In this document: positions 1-7,718 of the stretch, one piece after another
How positions within the stretch are numbered: position 1 is the stretch's first letter
How the letters are laid out: the number at the start of each line of letters is the position of its first letter
Origin: Triglochin maritima
Taxonomy: Eukaryota > Streptophyta > Magnoliopsida > Alismatales > Juncaginaceae
Reading direction: 5' to 3'
NCBI GenBank assembly: GCA_963682175.1
Contig: OY821787.1
Span: forward strand, 17,028,501 to 17,092,500
DNA: 64,000 nt
The notes under the pieces: model-generated
Seen by the model: the letters and a program-made list of their open reading frames with translations, nothing else
Databases searched by the model: none
Told to the model about the DNA's origin: nothing
Made by a program: the position numbers and the translations under genes

Positions 1-267
1 TCGTGGAAGCGCCATCGAGGTTCTTCGAAGGTTTCTTCAAACCTTCACAGTATGTCAAACTTGTTGTTGCAACTCACTTATGTTGTGTGAGTATGTGGGA
101 AGTCGACGATAGGCCAAAAGGCTCGTCACAGGTTTCGTGCAGCAGTTTGTCTGCTGGATTGGTCGAACGGTTGGTGCAACGGTCGTCCGTTCCTAGTGAG
201 ATTTTGGGTTTCTGCCTCGGGCTAATCGAACGATGCCTCCCGGCAGTCGACTGGTGGTGCGTTAGAG
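1..267. other. Unclassified repeat fragment, left of element 1
   Basis: No convincing gene is seen here. The stretch contains several partial or full palindromes of the GGTCGAACGG / CAGTCGACTG type, around 160, 175, 223 and 245, which resemble the arrays found in the Copia-type U3 regions further along. It continues at 7663-7718 beyond element 1, where more such sites occur (GGTCGAACGG near 7674, TTCGACCG near 7700). I infer that it is the U3 part of another LTR element into which element 1 and Copia A inserted. The 90-codon open frame across it has no recognisable motif and is probably chance. Confidence 0.4.
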
Positions 268-272
268 GAATG
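268..272. repeat. Target site duplication GAATG (left, element 1)
   Basis: GAATG lies directly before the TG of the 5' LTR and is repeated exactly at 7658-7662 after the CA of the 3' LTR. A 5-bp duplication is the normal integrase footprint for Gypsy elements. Confidence 0.95.
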
Positions 273-641
273 TGATTGACATCATTTCATGCTCATATTT
301 GTATCTTATATCCATTATCTTACACCTAAGCAATGCTACGTGACGAGTTTTATGTTTAGTTTTCAGGAATAAAGAGGTTTGAAGAGAAGAGCCATGAAAG
401 GACCCAAAAGCTGGGAAAAAGGACTGAATGGTGAGATCTAGGGACCAAGATGCAAGGGAGAAGGACCTGAATGTAAGACAGAAGGACCTAAGAGCAAAAC
501 AGAATACTCCACACCATCATGGGGAGTATTTTACCAATTCTATTCGGGTCGGAGCTCCAACAAGTCGAGTAACCGCATCAAAGACCAACAATACCAGAAA
601 GCAAAGCCCACAACAAATTCCAACACGATCCGACAAGTTTG

Positions 642-681
642 GACCGCCAATTGGCGGTCTTGGACCGCTAATTGGCGGTCC
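642..681. promoter_or_regulatory. Double U3 palindrome GACCGCCAATTGGCGGTC
   Basis: Two palindromes lie side by side. The first, GACCGCCAATTGGCGGTC (642-659), is perfect; the second, GGACCGCTAATTGGCGGTCC (662-681), has one mismatched pair. Each contains a CCAAT box on one or both strands, about 120-160 bp upstream of the TATA box, so the position fits an upstream promoter element. The same pair is at 6475-6514 in the 3' LTR, and variants occur in every LTR of this superfamily in the window. Confidence 0.7.
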
Positions 682-800
682 ATATTGCTCAGGATCCGTC
701 GAAATTTCTCCTGGACTTGTATTAATGTTCGTTTAGGCTATTTTTGGTATTGGTTTAGTCCCACATCGGGGGATTGTCCCCGATTAGCTTTTTCCATGCT

Positions 801-808
801 TATAAATA
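801..808 (+). promoter_or_regulatory. TATA box of the LTR promoter
   Basis: TATAAATA followed by GAACTCTTC is conserved in nearly all LTRs of this superfamily here (6634 in the 3' LTR, 46099 and 55077 in others). Transcription should start roughly 30 bp downstream, which sets the U3/R boundary. Confidence 0.8.
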
Positions 809-1830
809 GAACTCTTCACCTTCCATTGTAATTACCCATTGTTTGGTGGCATTCTCTCTACTAAGGAGTGAGCCTTGAAGCAATAACTCAAGGTGGAGAA
901 GGATGCTACCTTCAATGTGAGTCATTGTTAATAAAAGTTTATTTGTTTCTTTTAATCTTCTTTTGTTATGTTGTTTGTTTTGTGTGGGTTGTTTTACTTT
1001 GTTTAATTTCTTGTTTAGTAATTTTAGTATCTTAGTTAAATGTTTTCTTTACTTAGTCTAATCAGTAGTGTAATGAGTAGTGAGTAGTTCCATCCCCATT
1101 TGGGGGGTGGAGAAATATGTGATATAATTATGTAGTGTATTAAGTGTGTGTTATTTTATCCATTGAGCTTTATATGATTTCCATAACCATCTAATGGGTC
1201 TCCACTCTTATCTTTGATATGCTAATGCTCTTGAATGAAGCTTAGCTTATGCTTTGATTAGTGGACCTATTTTATGGGGAATGATAAGGTTAGGATATGG
1301 ATGAAGTTAATATTGGAAACACAATTTGTAATGTATGTGCTCTTGTTGCCTTTACCTTAGCTAATGTCTTGTATGTTTTAATGATGTAGTGAAATCTTAA
1401 TTCATGTAGAGGCATAGTAGGGTCTAGTCTTTATACTTGAGTTCATGTAGCTTCATTCCAATTATTGTCTTGTATGTTTTAATGATGTAGTCTTATCTTA
1501 ATTCATGTAGAGGCAAAGTTGGATGTAGTTTTATGATTTCATGCACTACATGTTGTGAAGAGCTTACTGAACACACACACACTTCTTTATGTTCACATTA
1601 TTTCTCTACCCCCTATGGGGTTTAGTTTTATTGCTTATCTTCATTTCCTTTTGCATTTCATTTCAGCTTTGTGGTTTAGATTAGTGTAATACATCTTTCT
1701 CCCTTCTTTTTACCTCTCGCCTTCGAATAAACCAAGTGTCGACACACCTCCCAGTGGACGACCCGTATTTGCCACCGCTTCAACGCGGCCGTGCACTTGC
1801 GGTTAAATATAAAACGATCAATCAAGTTTT

Positions 1831-1848
1831 TGGCGCCGTTGCCGGGGA
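1831..1848 (+). promoter_or_regulatory. Primer binding site, tRNA-Asp
   Basis: TGGCGCCGTTGCCGGGGA begins six bases after the LTR end. From general knowledge it is the exact complement of the 3' end of plant tRNA-Asp(GUC). The same primer is typical of Athila/Tat Gypsy elements. Confidence 0.9.
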
Positions 1849-2960
1849 GGTGCTCTGTCCAGACCTTGGTTTGGACGATTCGAGGGGTTTTTAATTTTTT
1901 GTTTTCAGTTTGCTTAGTTGCAGGGAACACTCTGATCACGGGGAGGCCACTGGAGAAGTTTGAGGAAGCGAAGCCAACAACAGACCGCCAATCAGCGGTT
2001 TGGAACCGCCAATTGGCGGCCTGGTAAGGGATTCTGTCTTCCAATTTTTTTGTGGTCATTTGTGTTGTAATTTTTGTTATCTGGGAGCCCAATTTTGCAT
2101 GCTGTGACTTCTTATTTGCTCCCAGATCATTAATCATTCCCCCATTAATCAACTTGGCCCTAAAATCCAAAGCAAAAGACTAGACGTTCTTATTTGTTTA
2201 GGTCACGCATCATGTATTGACTTGAGCATATAGTTGTCTTTTCTTTTAGCTTTAATTTCAGTTGTTGAGTGCTGGCGTAAGGTACGCATTTCCTACACTC
2301 ATTCACGCATCTCGTATGCCCATGCATTAGTTAGTAGGATTTGCATCAGGACAAGAGTGAGAGAGCGTTTGATTGGAGCGATTGATTGCTAGATCTAGGA
2401 TCAAATCGCTACTAAGGAGGGGCTGTCCCATAAAAGATAAGGTGGGGGATTTCATCACCCTTTCCTTGGCCCCAAAAACCACTCTTAATAAAACCTTAAC
2501 TAAAAGCAAGTAGACATTGGCCCTAAGGAATTCGGACGCACTAGGAGAGTAATCTAGTCGAGACCGTCATGACCTGATCGGCGTTGCCTACCTTGTCGAT
2601 AGTAGGAGGTACTGGATCTCCGGATCTGGTATCACTTGCTGGGCATTGTGGTCCTCGTTGTAGGGAGGTGAGGCGTGTCAAGGCTAGTGACCTCGAAGTT
2701 AGGCGTCGTCTAGCTTAAGGACCCATTGCCTTACATTGTTTGAGCCGTGCTTGCTAGTTAGGCTTCTTCCTGATCCCGTTACCCACGCTAGCTTTAGGGA
2801 TTCTTCCCTTCTCCTTTGAGTCATCTTCTTCTCACCTTCTTCTACGTTATAGTCTCCTCCCCTTTACACTCTCTGTTAGCGTTTTAGGGTCGAGTCGAGC
2901 ACTTTTTGCGAGCTTAGCCTCGTGGTGGTGAGAGTGATCGACTCGAGAGTTTTTCTTGAG
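1849..2960 (+). other. Untranslated leader of element 1
   Basis: This is about 1.1 kb between the primer site and the gag-like ORF with no supported gene. It holds the palindrome pair and a stretch (about 2,480-2,770) that is clearly homologous to the leaders of F (51,070-51,320), C (33,420-33,660) and E (42,480-42,700). The shared leader ties the gag-only and gag-protease subfamilies to one ancestor. Confidence 0.75.
1983..2021. promoter_or_regulatory. Leader palindrome pair downstream of the PBS
   Basis: GACCGCCAATCAGCGGTT (1983-2000) and GAACCGCCAATTGGCGGCC (2003-2021) sit in the untranslated leader about 150 nt past the primer site. They copy the U3 palindrome. In RNA they would be self-complementary. 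Comparable pairs are at 51797-51836 in F, 34150-34186 in C and 41958-41975 in E. Confidence 0.6.
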
Positions 2961-4451
2961 ATGGATGGTTACATGGGCGACCATCCATATCATTGTTGGG
3001 ACCAGGACGATTCTCCCTGGTACTCCGGACCCATGCAACCTGGGGTGGCTCAGACTAACACCCCGTATGGTTGGGATGATCGCAATTTTGTGACTGAGCA
3101 GTCTTCATATTGGGGTAACATGAGAGAGGCACCGCCTGCTAGACCACAATCTAGTTATGCCGGATCATATGCTGGTCAACAAACTGAGACATTACAACAA
3201 ACTTTGGCCTCTTTCATGCGTATGGCAGACGACATGAGTGCCCCGGTGGCTCCAGTAGCCGTACCGTGCGACTGTTGTGGGTTGAGTGGTCATGTTATCG
3301 GGGAATGTCCTTATGTTCCCCCAGAGCCTGAGTATGAGCATACATTTTCCCATAATGCTCATTATGACCATTACGCATCCGCGTACAATCCGAGAGTGAT
3401 GGATTCATGGGGAGACAATTCATATCCAAATTCTTATACTTCATTTTCACCCCAGTATCCTCCTCCCGAATACCCAGAATTCTACCAACACCCCACTCCA
3501 AATCATTGGACTCATTCTCAGCCCATCAACACCCAACCTCAAAATTTCCCAAGCTCTGACTTGGACCTCATCGTTGACCGCATACCTGATTCCTTGAAAC
3601 AAACTTTCCTTACGTTCATGGAAACCACTCAACAGTCCATACAAAATATGACACTGCAAGTGAGTCAAATGTCGCAGAAATTACGTGAATGTGAGGAGAG
3701 TAACCTTTCTTGTCAACATGAGGATTCTTCTTTTGATATCGAACCACCACCACATCCACAAATTCAAAGCACAATTTTTCAAAGTCAAACTCCTAGTCAG
3801 TCTGAGGGACTTGGGGTTTCAATTCACGATCACTTAGTGGAGGATTCGATTCAAATTGAGAATAACTTGGACCAGTTCTATTATGAGTCGGCACAGGATT
3901 GTGCCTTATCTTTTTGTCCCGTGGCCTTTGAGCCACATGATCTTCATTTTGATCCTCTTAAGGACCCACCTCTGGTGGAGCAAGAGCTCCCTAGTACCCT
4001 CAACTTCAAACAACCTGATGAGAGTTTGCCTCTCACTATTGTTCCTGATCATCTTGGAAATGATGGAACATCAAACAACTATATTGCTCATGAGGGTATT
4101 AGGAGTTCCTTGGAGGATACCTTGGGTATGAGACCCACTTTTTGTTCGCCTGGTGTGTCGGACATGCCTAACGAGGTTCTTGACCTCGTTCCGACGCACC
4201 AGCCTGTCGGTTGGAGAGTTTGGATTGATGATCATAACTTCAACTGCGCAACGGGAGAAACTCTTCTTCCGTTGCCCCTCATTTCCCAAACTCTTGAGAG
4301 GTTCAAGTTCTTTCAGTTTGATCCTTTGAATGAGATGCCTTTGCGTCCAATTCACGAACCTCTCATTTCATCTGGTGCTCTTTGTGAAGGGGGCCCACGC
4401 ATGCGTATTCTGGCCCCGCGTGGTGTCAAGTTCCCTTTCCAAGTGCATTGA
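2961..4451 (+). CDS. Gag-like protein of element 1, CCHC knuckle, no capsid domain
   Basis: The intact ORF is about 496 aa from the first ATG; the frame is open further up to 2922 but only with a GTG. It is rich in Q, P, Y and S. A retroviral zinc knuckle of the form CX2CX4HX4C (CDCCGLSGHVIGEC) lies near residue 104. It is followed by Tyr/Pro/Asn-rich sequence, then a Q-rich amphipathic segment (around residues 210-250) that could be a coiled coil, then acidic low-complexity sequence and a C-terminal module with HQPVGWRV. No capsid domain, protease motif or RT is present. The order knuckle, NP-rich linker, coiled segment matches the second half of Athila/Tat gag, as seen in E. I infer it is a shortened gag that kept RNA binding and lost the capsid. 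The F copy is about 90% identical by eye and also fully open, which suggests purifying selection or youth. The biochemical role is unknown. Confidence 0.8.
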   Translation: MDGYMGDHPYHCWDQDDSPWYSGPMQPGVAQTNTPYGWDDRNFVTEQSSYWGNMREAPPARPQSSYAGSYAGQQTETLQQTLASFMRMADDMSAPVAPVAVPCDCCGLSGHVIGECPYVPPEPEYEHTFSHNAHYDHYASAYNPRVMDSWGDNSYPNSYTSFSPQYPPPEYPEFYQHPTPNHWTHSQPINTQPQNFPSSDLDLIVDRIPDSLKQTFLTFMETTQQSIQNMTLQVSQMSQKLRECEESNLSCQHEDSSFDIEPPPHPQIQSTIFQSQTPSQSEGLGVSIHDHLVEDSIQIENNLDQFYYESAQDCALSFCPVAFEPHDLHFDPLKDPPLVEQELPSTLNFKQPDESLPLTIVPDHLGNDGTSNNYIAHEGIRSSLEDTLGMRPTFCSPGVSDMPNEVLDLVPTHQPVGWRVWIDDHNFNCATGETLLPLPLISQTLERFKFFQFDPLNEMPLRPIHEPLISSGALCEGGPRMRILAPRGVKFPFQVH

Positions 4452-4520
4452 CCCACTGTTTAGGTTCCCATTTGATGTCTTTTGACAAATGAAGATGGGA
4501 ACTTATGTTTGTACATAAAT

Positions 4521-4592
4521 ATAAAAAAAAAGAACAAAAAAAAAGAGAAGAAAAAAAAAGAAAAAAAGAAAAAAGAAAAAAAAATACAATAA
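4521..4592 (+). repeat. A/G-rich tract after the gag-like ORF
   Basis: About 70 nt of almost pure A with scattered G on the sense strand, starting about 70 nt after the stop codon. Equivalent tracts are at 49257-49296 in F and 30147-30185 in C (both pyrimidine on the plus strand). The position is conserved in the family. It could be an internal polypurine tract or simply a microsatellite. Confidence 0.6.
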
Positions 4593-5635
4593 AAGACTCC
4601 TTCAGTGAGCATCGATTGTTGTGAGCCCCAACCCTTGTGTATTTGGGCTCCATTTCTTTCACGTATTTGTATCCTTTCTTTAGCATCTCACAGGCTTTGA
4701 GGGAATTCGGGTTTGTGTCCATCAACATGACCTTGAACTTCCCTTTGTACTTCATGTTGGTGAGATCTCTCCTTTTTCATGCATAAATCCATGTAGTATC
4801 TTGATCACATTCATTGAGGACAATGCATGAAGTAGGTGTGGGGGGGTGTTTTACGTGTGTACATAGTTGAGTCTTTTTCCTTTGATTTTGTTTTCTTTTT
4901 TTTTGCATTGTTAGGGTCATGATAGTGTGCTGCATTTAATATCGATATATCTGCTTGCCATGATCCTTGGGTGACTTGTCTTCTTTTGCTTGCCTAGTGC
5001 TTCAAAATTTTCACATTTCTTTCAAAATCTTCATGTGTTTTCGAAAGAAAATGTTTTGTGGGTTTTGCGTGTGTTTAGCATGTGCAAAACCGTTGAGAGG
5101 CAAAGTAAAAAGAAAGCTCCCAAAATTGTCTTGAACTTGATGCATTAGGATATCTAGTACGTGGCTTTAGGATTTATCGAGTCGTTAGGATGCACCCCAG
5201 TTTTCCCTTGGGGGTGAGTAATCAGTGGGTTTCAGTGCTCAAACATTTAAAGAAGTCCACCCTGAACCTAGTGAGTCAAATAATTCGTGTTTGTTAATTT
5301 AGGAAGTTTGTTGTAGTCAAGGGCCCTTAATATCTTTTTGTGAAACTTAAGTGTAGGGGTTTTGGTTCCCATGTAGATAAATGAATGAATAAGTGGTGTT
5401 CTCTCTTCTCGCACGACTCCTATCACTCGGGAAAGTAGGTCTGAGGGGACTTTGTGCCTGGTGCTTTCGAGTCATCTGACTTGGGATGCACCGACCGAAC
5501 TCCCGTTACACGGGTGGTAGGGATCGCCCTATGTGGAGATTTGGGGGAAGGTGTACGTGATAGTGTAAGTCCTCATAGGCAATGATGCACGAAACCTGAC
5601 CCTGGGAGAATCAAACACCAACCAATAAATGCTCC

Positions 5636-5680
5636 AAAGAAAAAAAAAGAAAGAAAAAAGAAAAGAAAAGAAAAGAAGAG
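5636..5680 (+). repeat. Second A/G-rich tract
   Basis: A run of A and G only, about 45 nt, 420 nt before the 3' LTR. Equivalent runs exist in D (about 36575-36615) and in reverse orientation in F (about 48170-48215, more T-rich and interrupted). Confidence 0.5.
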
Positions 5681-6090
5681 TCAAATAAGAACCAAAATGG
5701 ACTTTACACGTTGTATCACATTCAGAAGTTAAGGTTGCCCATGTCTTTCACTTAATTCCTTAGTTAACTCTCACGAATAACTCATTAGGCTAGGTGTGTG
5801 GACTGATTACATATAGAGAGTCGACCCGTAGTATTACCGCATTCCATGATCGACAAAATAAGTCCAACGAGTCGTGTAGCTAGATTGATTAATGCATCTT
5901 GTTCGGATTTTGTGGGTATATCCGCTGAAAACCCTCAGGAGACACCACTCCTCCTCCTTGGCAACAAGGAGGTTTAACGGCTTGTTGCACATGCTAAGTG
6001 CAACCGTGATTCCTACGAAAGTGAGTTAGGATTTCTTGTTTCTCGTTTGTTTTTCTCTTTCTTTGTTTTGCTCGAGACTAGCAAAAACTT

Positions 6091-6105
6091 AGGTGTGGGG
6101 GTATT
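6091..6105 (+). promoter_or_regulatory. Polypurine tract, element 1
   Basis: AGGTGTGGGGGTATT lies directly before the TG of the 3' LTR, where plus-strand priming is expected. The same phrase precedes the LTR start in F and C on the minus strand. Confidence 0.75.
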
Positions 6106-7657
6106 TGATTGACATCATTTCATGCTCATATTTGTATCTTATATCCATTATCTTACACCTAAGCAATGCTACGTGACGAGTTTTATGTTTAGTTTTCAGG
6201 AATAAAGAGGTTTGAAGAGAAGAGCCATGAAAGGACCCAAAAGCTGGGAAAAAGGACTGAATGGTGAGATCTAGGGACCAAGATGCAAGGGAGAAGGACC
6301 TGAATGTAAGACAGAAGGACCTAAGAGCAAAACAGAATACTCCACACCATCATGGGGAGTATTTTACCAATTCTATTCGGGTCGGAGCTCCAACAAGTCG
6401 AGTAACCGCATCAAAGACCAACAATACCAGAAAGCAAAGCCCACAACAAATTCCAACACGATCCGACAAGTTTGGACCGCCAATTGGCGGTCTTGGACCG
6501 CTAATTGGCGGTCCATATTGCTCAGGATCCGTCGAAATTTCTCCTGGACTTGTATTAATGTTCGTTTAGGCTATTTTTGGTATTGGTTTAGTCCCACATC
6601 GGGGGATTGTCCCAGATTAGCTTTTTCCATGCTTATAAATAGAACTCTTCACCTTCCATTGTAATTACCCATTGTTTGGTGGCATTCTCTCTACTAAGGA
6701 GTGAGCCTTGAAGCAATAACTCAAGGTGGAGAAGGATGCTACCTTCAATGTGAGTCATTGTTAATAAAAGTTTATTTGTTTCTTTTAATCTTCTTTTGTT
6801 ATGTTGTTTGTTTTGTGTGGGTTGTTTTACTTTGTTTAATTTCTTGTTTAGTAATTTTAGTATCTTAGTTAAATGTTTTCTTTACTTAGTCTAATCAGTA
6901 GTGTAATGAGTAGTGAGTAGTTCCATCCCCATTTGGGGGGTGGAGAAATATGTGATATAATTATGTAGTGTATTAAGTGTGTGTTATTTTATCCATTGAG
7001 CTTTATATGATTTCCATAACCATCTAATGGGTCTCCACTCTTATCTTTGATATGCTAATGCTCTTGAATGAAGCTTAGCTTATGCTTTGATTAGTGGACC
7101 TATTTTATGGGGAATGATAAGGTTAGGATATGGATGAAGTTAATATTGGAAACACAATTTGTAATGTATGTGCTCTTGTTGCCTTTACCTTAGCTAATGT
7201 CTTGTATGTTTTAATGATGTAGTGAAATCTTAATTCATGTAGAGGCATAGTAGGGTCTAGTCTTTATACTTGAGTTCATGTAGCTTCATTCCAATTATTG
7301 TCTTGTATGTTTTAATGATGTAGTCTTATCTTAATTCATGTAGAGGCAAAGTTGGATGTAGTTTTATGATTTCATGCACTACATGTTGTGAAGAGCTTAC
7401 TGAACACACACACACTTCTTTATGTTCACATTATTTCTCTACCCCCTATGGGGTTTAGTTTTATTGCTTATCTTCATTTCCTTTTGCATTTCATTTCAGC
7501 TTTGTGGTTTAGATTAGTGTAATACATCTTTCTCCCTTCTTTTTACCTCTCGCCTTCGAATAAACCAAGTGTCGACACACCTCCCAGTGGACGACCCGTA
7601 TTTGCCACCGCTTCAACGCGGCCGTGCACTTGCGGTTAAATATAAAACGATCAATCA
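6106..7657 (+). repeat. 3' LTR of element 1
   Basis: It is 1,552 bp, the same length as the 5' copy and nearly identical to it. The palindrome pair is at 6475-6514 and the TATA box near 6634. The LTR ends TCAATCA and is followed at once by the GAATG duplication. Confidence 0.95.
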
Positions 7658-7662
7658 GAATG
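7658..7662. repeat. Target site duplication GAATG (right, element 1)
   Basis: Exact match to 268-272. It defines the right end of element 1. Confidence 0.95.
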
Positions 7663-7718
7663 CTTGGATGCTTCCGGTCGAACGGGCCCCCCTTTTCTGT
7701 TCGACCGTATGCACTTTT
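7663..7718. other. Continuation of the unclassified host repeat
   Basis: This is a short remnant between element 1 and Copia A. It contains GGTCGAACGG and TTCGACCG sites like those in 1-267. The sequence left of 268 reads on into this stretch once element 1 and one TSD copy are removed. Confidence 0.5.

Larger units (their letters stand above)
273..1824 (+). repeat. 5' LTR of element 1
   Basis: The LTR runs from TGATTGACATC to ACGATCAATCA, with terminal inverted repeats TGATTGA/TCAATCA. U3 carries two palindromes (642-681) and the TATA box (801-808). About 1 kb of R-U5 lies downstream of the TATA box, which is long. R-U5 holds two GC-rich hairpin boxes, at 1090-1110 and 1606-1625, and a direct repeat of the phrase around TCTTGTATGTTTTAATGATG near 1370 and 1470. 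A 102-codon frame (428-736) is open in U3 but lies upstream of the promoter, so I do not call it a gene. Confidence 0.95.
4452..6105 (+). other. Long conserved 3' noncoding region of element 1
   Basis: This is 1.65 kb without a supported ORF. Large parts (about 5,130-6,000) are strongly similar to the equivalent regions of F, C (28,630-29,600, minus strand) and D (34,519-37,055), even though the coding parts of these elements have diverged or been lost. It includes two A/G-rich tracts and ends in the polypurine tract. The conservation suggests a cis function such as packaging, transport or reverse-transcription priming, but this is inference. Confidence 0.65.
273..7657 (+). mobile_element. 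Element 1: complete non-autonomous LTR retrotransposon with gag-like ORF only (TR-GAG type)
   Basis: This is a full-length 7,385-bp element. It has two 1,552-bp LTRs beginning TGATTGA and ending TCAATCA, a 5-bp TSD (GAATG), an 18-nt primer binding site complementary to plant tRNA-Asp, one 496-aa gag-like ORF, a long 3' noncoding region and a polypurine tract. No protease, RT, RNase H or integrase is present in any frame. The two LTRs look nearly identical; I noticed one substitution, in the run after GGGGGATTGTCCC. The insertion is therefore very recent and the element was mobile lately, so its enzymes must have come in trans. The architecture matches the class known as terminal-repeat retrotransposons with GAG domain (TR-GAG). 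The tRNA-Asp primer and the relatives C and E place it next to the Athila/Tat Gypsy lineage. Confidence 0.93.

Noticed and set aside
428..736. 102-aa ORF in the LTR as a protein-coding gene
   Set aside because: It lies in U3 upstream of the TATA box, has no known motif, and is stopped in the F 3' LTR. Kept only as a low-interest observation.
1831..1848. tRNA gene fragment at the primer sites
   Set aside because: Only 11-18 nt match the tRNA 3' end complement, directly after LTR ends. There is no cloverleaf or A/B box.
4426..4755. Minus-strand ORF with a Phe/Ser-rich hydrophobic stretch resembling a membrane protein
   Set aside because: The hydrophobic run is the complement of the A/G-rich tract and has no independent support.
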